14,506 bases of DNA, from assembly GCF_946885855.1 (NCBI RefSeq), contig NZ_CAMPHH010000057.1, forward strand, positions 1 through 14,506. Reading direction: 5' to 3'. The translations under genes were made by a program, and so were the position numbers. The DNA comes from an uncultured Actinotalea sp. GTDB taxonomy: Bacteria > Actinomycetota > Actinomycetes > Actinomycetales > Cellulomonadaceae. Below the pieces are notes generated by a model. That model ran no database searches. It was not told the origin of the DNA and worked only from the letters and a program-made list of their open reading frames with translations. Position 1 is the stretch's first letter. The number at the start of each line of letters is the position of its first letter. Shown piece after piece: positions 12,562 through 14,506 of this stretch.

Positions 12562-13593
12562 ATGCAGTACCGCACGCTCGGGTGCAGCGGCACCGTCGTC
12601 TCGACGCACACGCTGGGCACCATGACCTTCGGCGCCGAGGCGGACGAGGAGACGTCGGGCGCCCTCCTCACCGCGTACGTCGAGGCGGGCGGGACGTGCC
12701 TGGACACCGCGGACGTCTACAGCGCCGGCGTCTCCGAGGAGATCATCGGCCGCTGGCTCGCCGCTCACCCGACCGACGCCGCCGGCATGGTGCTGGCCAC
12801 CAAGGGGCGCTTCCCCATGGGCGAGGGGCCGAACGACGTCGGCCTGTCCCGCCGGCACCTGCGCGACGCGCTCCACGCCTCGCTGCGCCGGCTCGGTGTG
12901 GACCACGTCGACCTCTACCAGCTGCACGCCTGGGACGCGCACACGCCGCTGGAGGAGACCCTGCGCTTCCTCGACGACGCCGTGTCCGCCGGGAAGATCT
13001 CGTACTACGGGTTCTCGAACTTCCTCGGCTGGCAGCTGACCAAGGCGGTGCACGTCGCCCGGGCGCACGGCTGGGCCGCGCCCGTCACCCTGCAGCCGCA
13101 GTACAACCTGCTCGTCCGGGACATCGAGCACGAGGTGGTCCCGGCCGCGCAGGACGCGGGTCTCGGCCTGCTGCCGTGGTCCCCGCTGGCGGGCGGCTGG
13201 CTCAGCGGGAAGTACCAGCGCGACGTCGACCCGACGGGCGCCACCCGCCTCGGGGAGAACCCCCAGCGCGGTATGGAGGCCTGGGCGGCGCGCAACGCCG
13301 ACGAGCGCACCTGGCGCGTGATCGACGCCGTCGGCGAGGTCGCCGACGGGCGCGGCGTGACGATGTCCCAGGTCGCGCTCGCCTGGCTCGCGGCCCAGCC
13401 CGCGGTGACGTCGGTCATCCTCGGGGCGCGAACGGTCGAGCAGCTGACGGACAACCTCGGGGCGGCGGACCTCGAGCTCAGCGCCGAGGAGCTGGCGCGC
13501 CTGTCCGGGGCCAGCGCCCCGCGCGTCGACGACTACCCCTACGGCGCCGCCGGGGTGCAGCAGCGGGCGCGGAAGCTCACCGGCGGCCGCTGA
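12562..13593 (+). CDS. Aldo/keto reductase
   Basis: A 343-residue NADPH-dependent oxidoreductase of the aldo/keto reductase superfamily, resembling the general-stress YhdN/Kvbeta-like group. The catalytic tetrad is intact: Asp48 and Tyr53 in CLDTADVYSAG, Lys81 in LATKGRF and His122 in YQLHAWD. Further family features are ISYYGFSNFLGWQL, the substrate-loop region LQPQYNLLVRDIE, and the cofactor-binding end PAVTSVILGARTVEQLTDNL. The N-terminal MQYRTLGCSG strand and LGTMTFG are typical. ATG 12562 has AGGAGG four bases upstream. It is transcribed alone; nested inverted repeats upstream suggest control by a repressor, and a strong hairpin follows the stop. The actual carbonyl substrate cannot be told from sequence. 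Confidence 0.95.
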   Translation: MQYRTLGCSGTVVSTHTLGTMTFGAEADEETSGALLTAYVEAGGTCLDTADVYSAGVSEEIIGRWLAAHPTDAAGMVLATKGRFPMGEGPNDVGLSRRHLRDALHASLRRLGVDHVDLYQLHAWDAHTPLEETLRFLDDAVSAGKISYYGFSNFLGWQLTKAVHVARAHGWAAPVTLQPQYNLLVRDIEHEVVPAAQDAGLGLLPWSPLAGGWLSGKYQRDVDPTGATRLGENPQRGMEAWAARNADERTWRVIDAVGEVADGRGVTMSQVALAWLAAQPAVTSVILGARTVEQLTDNLGAADLELSAEELARLSGASAPRVDDYPYGAAGVQQRARKLTGGR

Positions 13594-13601
13594 GCCCGCC
13601 C

Positions 13602-13627
13602 CGCCGGCGCCTCTCGAGGCGCCGGCG
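13602..13627. terminator. Strong bidirectional hairpin terminator
   Basis: CGCCGGCGCCT (13602-13612) pairs perfectly with AGGCGCCGGCG (13617-13627) around a CTCG loop, an 11-bp GC-rich stem. It lies 8 bp after the reductase stop and 6 bp from the stop of the convergent 13634-14077 gene, so it can end both transcripts. There is no T-tract, as is common in actinobacteria. Confidence 0.75.
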
Positions 13628-13633
13628 TGGCGC

Positions 13634-14077
13634 TCAGAGCAGCGGTTCCCCGCGGCCGACGCCGAGCGGTCCGCCGACCGCCTGCGCGCCGTCCGGGTGC
13701 TCGACGTAGCGGTGCGCCATCACGATGCTCGGCTGCCCGGCCTCGGAGGCCTCGACGAACAGCGCGTCCTCGCGCCTGCCGTCGGCGGTGAGGTAGCCGT
13801 CCCACGCGACGGCCGCGCGTGCCGCGCCGGAACTCCTCACGTGGGCACGCGCGTGCTCGACGGCCGCGCCGAGCTCACCGGCGAACCGGTGGAGCGACCG
13901 CCCCTCGGCGGTCTCCAGGAGGCAGAACGGGATGAGTGGGCCACCCTCGGGGACGACGGAGCGGACGGCGTGCTCCAGGGCCATGGACGCGAGGTGCTGC
14001 ACCTGCGGGGAGGGCTGGACCGGCTCCGTGCCGCGCGCGTCCCCGTCGCGCTCGGCCCGCCGTCGGAAGAGGCTCAC
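13634..14077 (-). CDS. Unrecognised 147-residue cytosolic protein
   Basis: The protein starts MSLFRRRAERDG with a basic, low-complexity N terminus. A compact alpha/beta domain follows: QHLASMALEHAVRSVVP, GPLIPFCLLE, SLHRFAGELGAAVEHARAHV, RAAVAWDGYLT, RREDALFVEASEAGQPSIVM and AHRYVEH. There is no signal peptide or membrane helix, and I do not recognise the family. GTG 14077 is chosen because an AGAGGA ribosome-binding site lies three to four bases upstream and upstream codons lose coding character. The gene lies 76 bp downstream of arr on the same strand, so the two may be co-transcribed. It shares the terminator hairpin with the reductase gene. A role with arr is only a positional guess. Confidence 0.75.
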   Translation of the reverse strand: MSLFRRRAERDGDARGTEPVQPSPQVQHLASMALEHAVRSVVPEGGPLIPFCLLETAEGRSLHRFAGELGAAVEHARAHVRSSGAARAAVAWDGYLTADGRREDALFVEASEAGQPSIVMAHRYVEHPDGAQAVGGPLGVGRGEPLL

Positions 14078-14153
14078 GGGTCCTCTGTCGTCAGCGGTGC
14101 GGCGTCGATGAGGGGATGCGACCGGTCCGTGCGGCGTCCGAGTGGCGTCGTCC

Positions 14154-14506
14154 TCAGTCGTCGATCGCCTCGATGCCCTGGCGCTGCAGCTCCGCGAGGT
14201 GGTCGCGCATGTGCTGCAGGACCTCAGGCGGGTGGCCCTCCCAGTCCTCCACCTCGCCGACGATCCGCAGCCCGTGGCGGGTCCGGTACGACCGCGTCGG
14301 ATTGCCGGGGAACCGCTGGTCGGTGAGGTTCGGGTCGTCCTCGAAGGGCCCGGTCGGCTCGACGCGGTAGATCCGCCCGCGCCCCTCGCCGACGGCGAGC
14401 TCGGCACCCCAGGTCGCGGCGTCCAGCGTCGCGGTGAGGTAGACGAAGCTCGCGGTTCTCCGCCCGCCGAAGTTCGAGCTGCGTCCCGGCTCCAGCACGT
14501 CCCCGA
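14154..14506 (-). CDS. arr: Rifamycin ADP-ribosyltransferase Arr, N terminus cut by window edge
   Basis: The visible 117 C-terminal codons match Arr, which moves ADP-ribose from NAD+ onto the C23 hydroxyl of rifampicin and inactivates it. The blocks GDVLEPG, FVYLTATLDAATWGAELA, GRGRIYRVEPTGPFEDD, PNLTDQRFPGNPTRSYR and LRIVGEVEDW are characteristic. Of the catalytic residues described in the Mycobacterium smegmatis enzyme (His19, Tyr49, Asp84), the tyrosine in FVYLTA and the second Asp of FEDDP are present with the same 35-residue spacing. The histidine would lie in the ~25 residues beyond the edge. The GTG at 14498 is internal: the frame continues to the edge with the conserved GD of the family, so the true start is outside. 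Arr occurs natively in many environmental actinobacteria, so mobility is not implied. Confidence 0.93.
   Translation of the reverse strand, partial: GDVLEPGRSSNFGGRRTASFVYLTATLDAATWGAELAVGEGRGRIYRVEPTGPFEDDPNLTDQRFPGNPTRSYRTRHGLRIVGEVEDWEGHPPEVLQHMRDHLAELQRQGIEAIDD

Overview
The window is very GC-rich, uses many GTG starts and shows strong G/C third-position bias. With the protein families present (an MpaB/DUF2236 oxygenase, a DUF4203 membrane protein, an Arr-type rifamycin ADP-ribosyltransferase) it looks like chromosomal DNA of a high-GC actinobacterium. A Cellulomonadaceae/Promicromonosporaceae-like organism is my guess, but I cannot fix the genus from sequence alone. I see no phage, transposase, CRISPR array, rRNA or tRNA.

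Layout. Positions 1-632 hold no convincing gene: short tandem repeats, a perfect 11-bp inverted repeat and a conspicuously AT-richer stretch lead up to an MpaB-type oxygenase (633-1619, +). Two minus-strand genes follow: an unrecognised 96-residue protein (1579-1869) and a TauE/SafE-type anion exporter (1888-2757). A divergent multi-pass membrane protein of unknown function (2893-3837, +) comes next. A CorA Mg2+ transporter (3860-4864, -) lies just downstream of a stand-alone PTS glucose-type IIA domain (4905-5396, -). A small lipoprotein gene (5521-5874, +) is followed by the largest unit, a three-gene minus-strand ABC export operon (10464 down to 5974). That operon encodes a 968-residue double FtsX/MacB-type permease and two ATPases, coupled by 14-nt and 4-nt overlaps, with its own -35/-10 promoter and Shine-Dalgarno.

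The right part holds a small unknown protein whose ribosome-binding site sits in a hairpin loop (10546-10800, -), a DoxX-like membrane protein (10897-11325, -), a DUF4203 membrane protein (11417-12070, +), a two-TM protein (12083-12403, -), an aldo/keto reductase (12562-13593, +) ending in a strong hairpin terminator, an unrecognised cytosolic protein (13634-14077, -), and the 3' part of an arr gene cut by the window edge (14154-14506, -).

How the genes work together. The ABC operon is the only clear multi-protein machine. IIA-CorA and arr-unknown are possible two-gene transcription units. The rest looks like ordinary single-gene actinobacterial chromosome. The best candidates for something new are the ABC operon (asymmetric ATPases, one with an AbrB-like tail), a symmetric four-copy repeat inside the TauE coding sequence, the hairpin around the 10800 start, and a recurring TAnnnT box 6-7 nt before start codons that suggests leaderless transcription. 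I see no convincing new defence or biosynthetic system.
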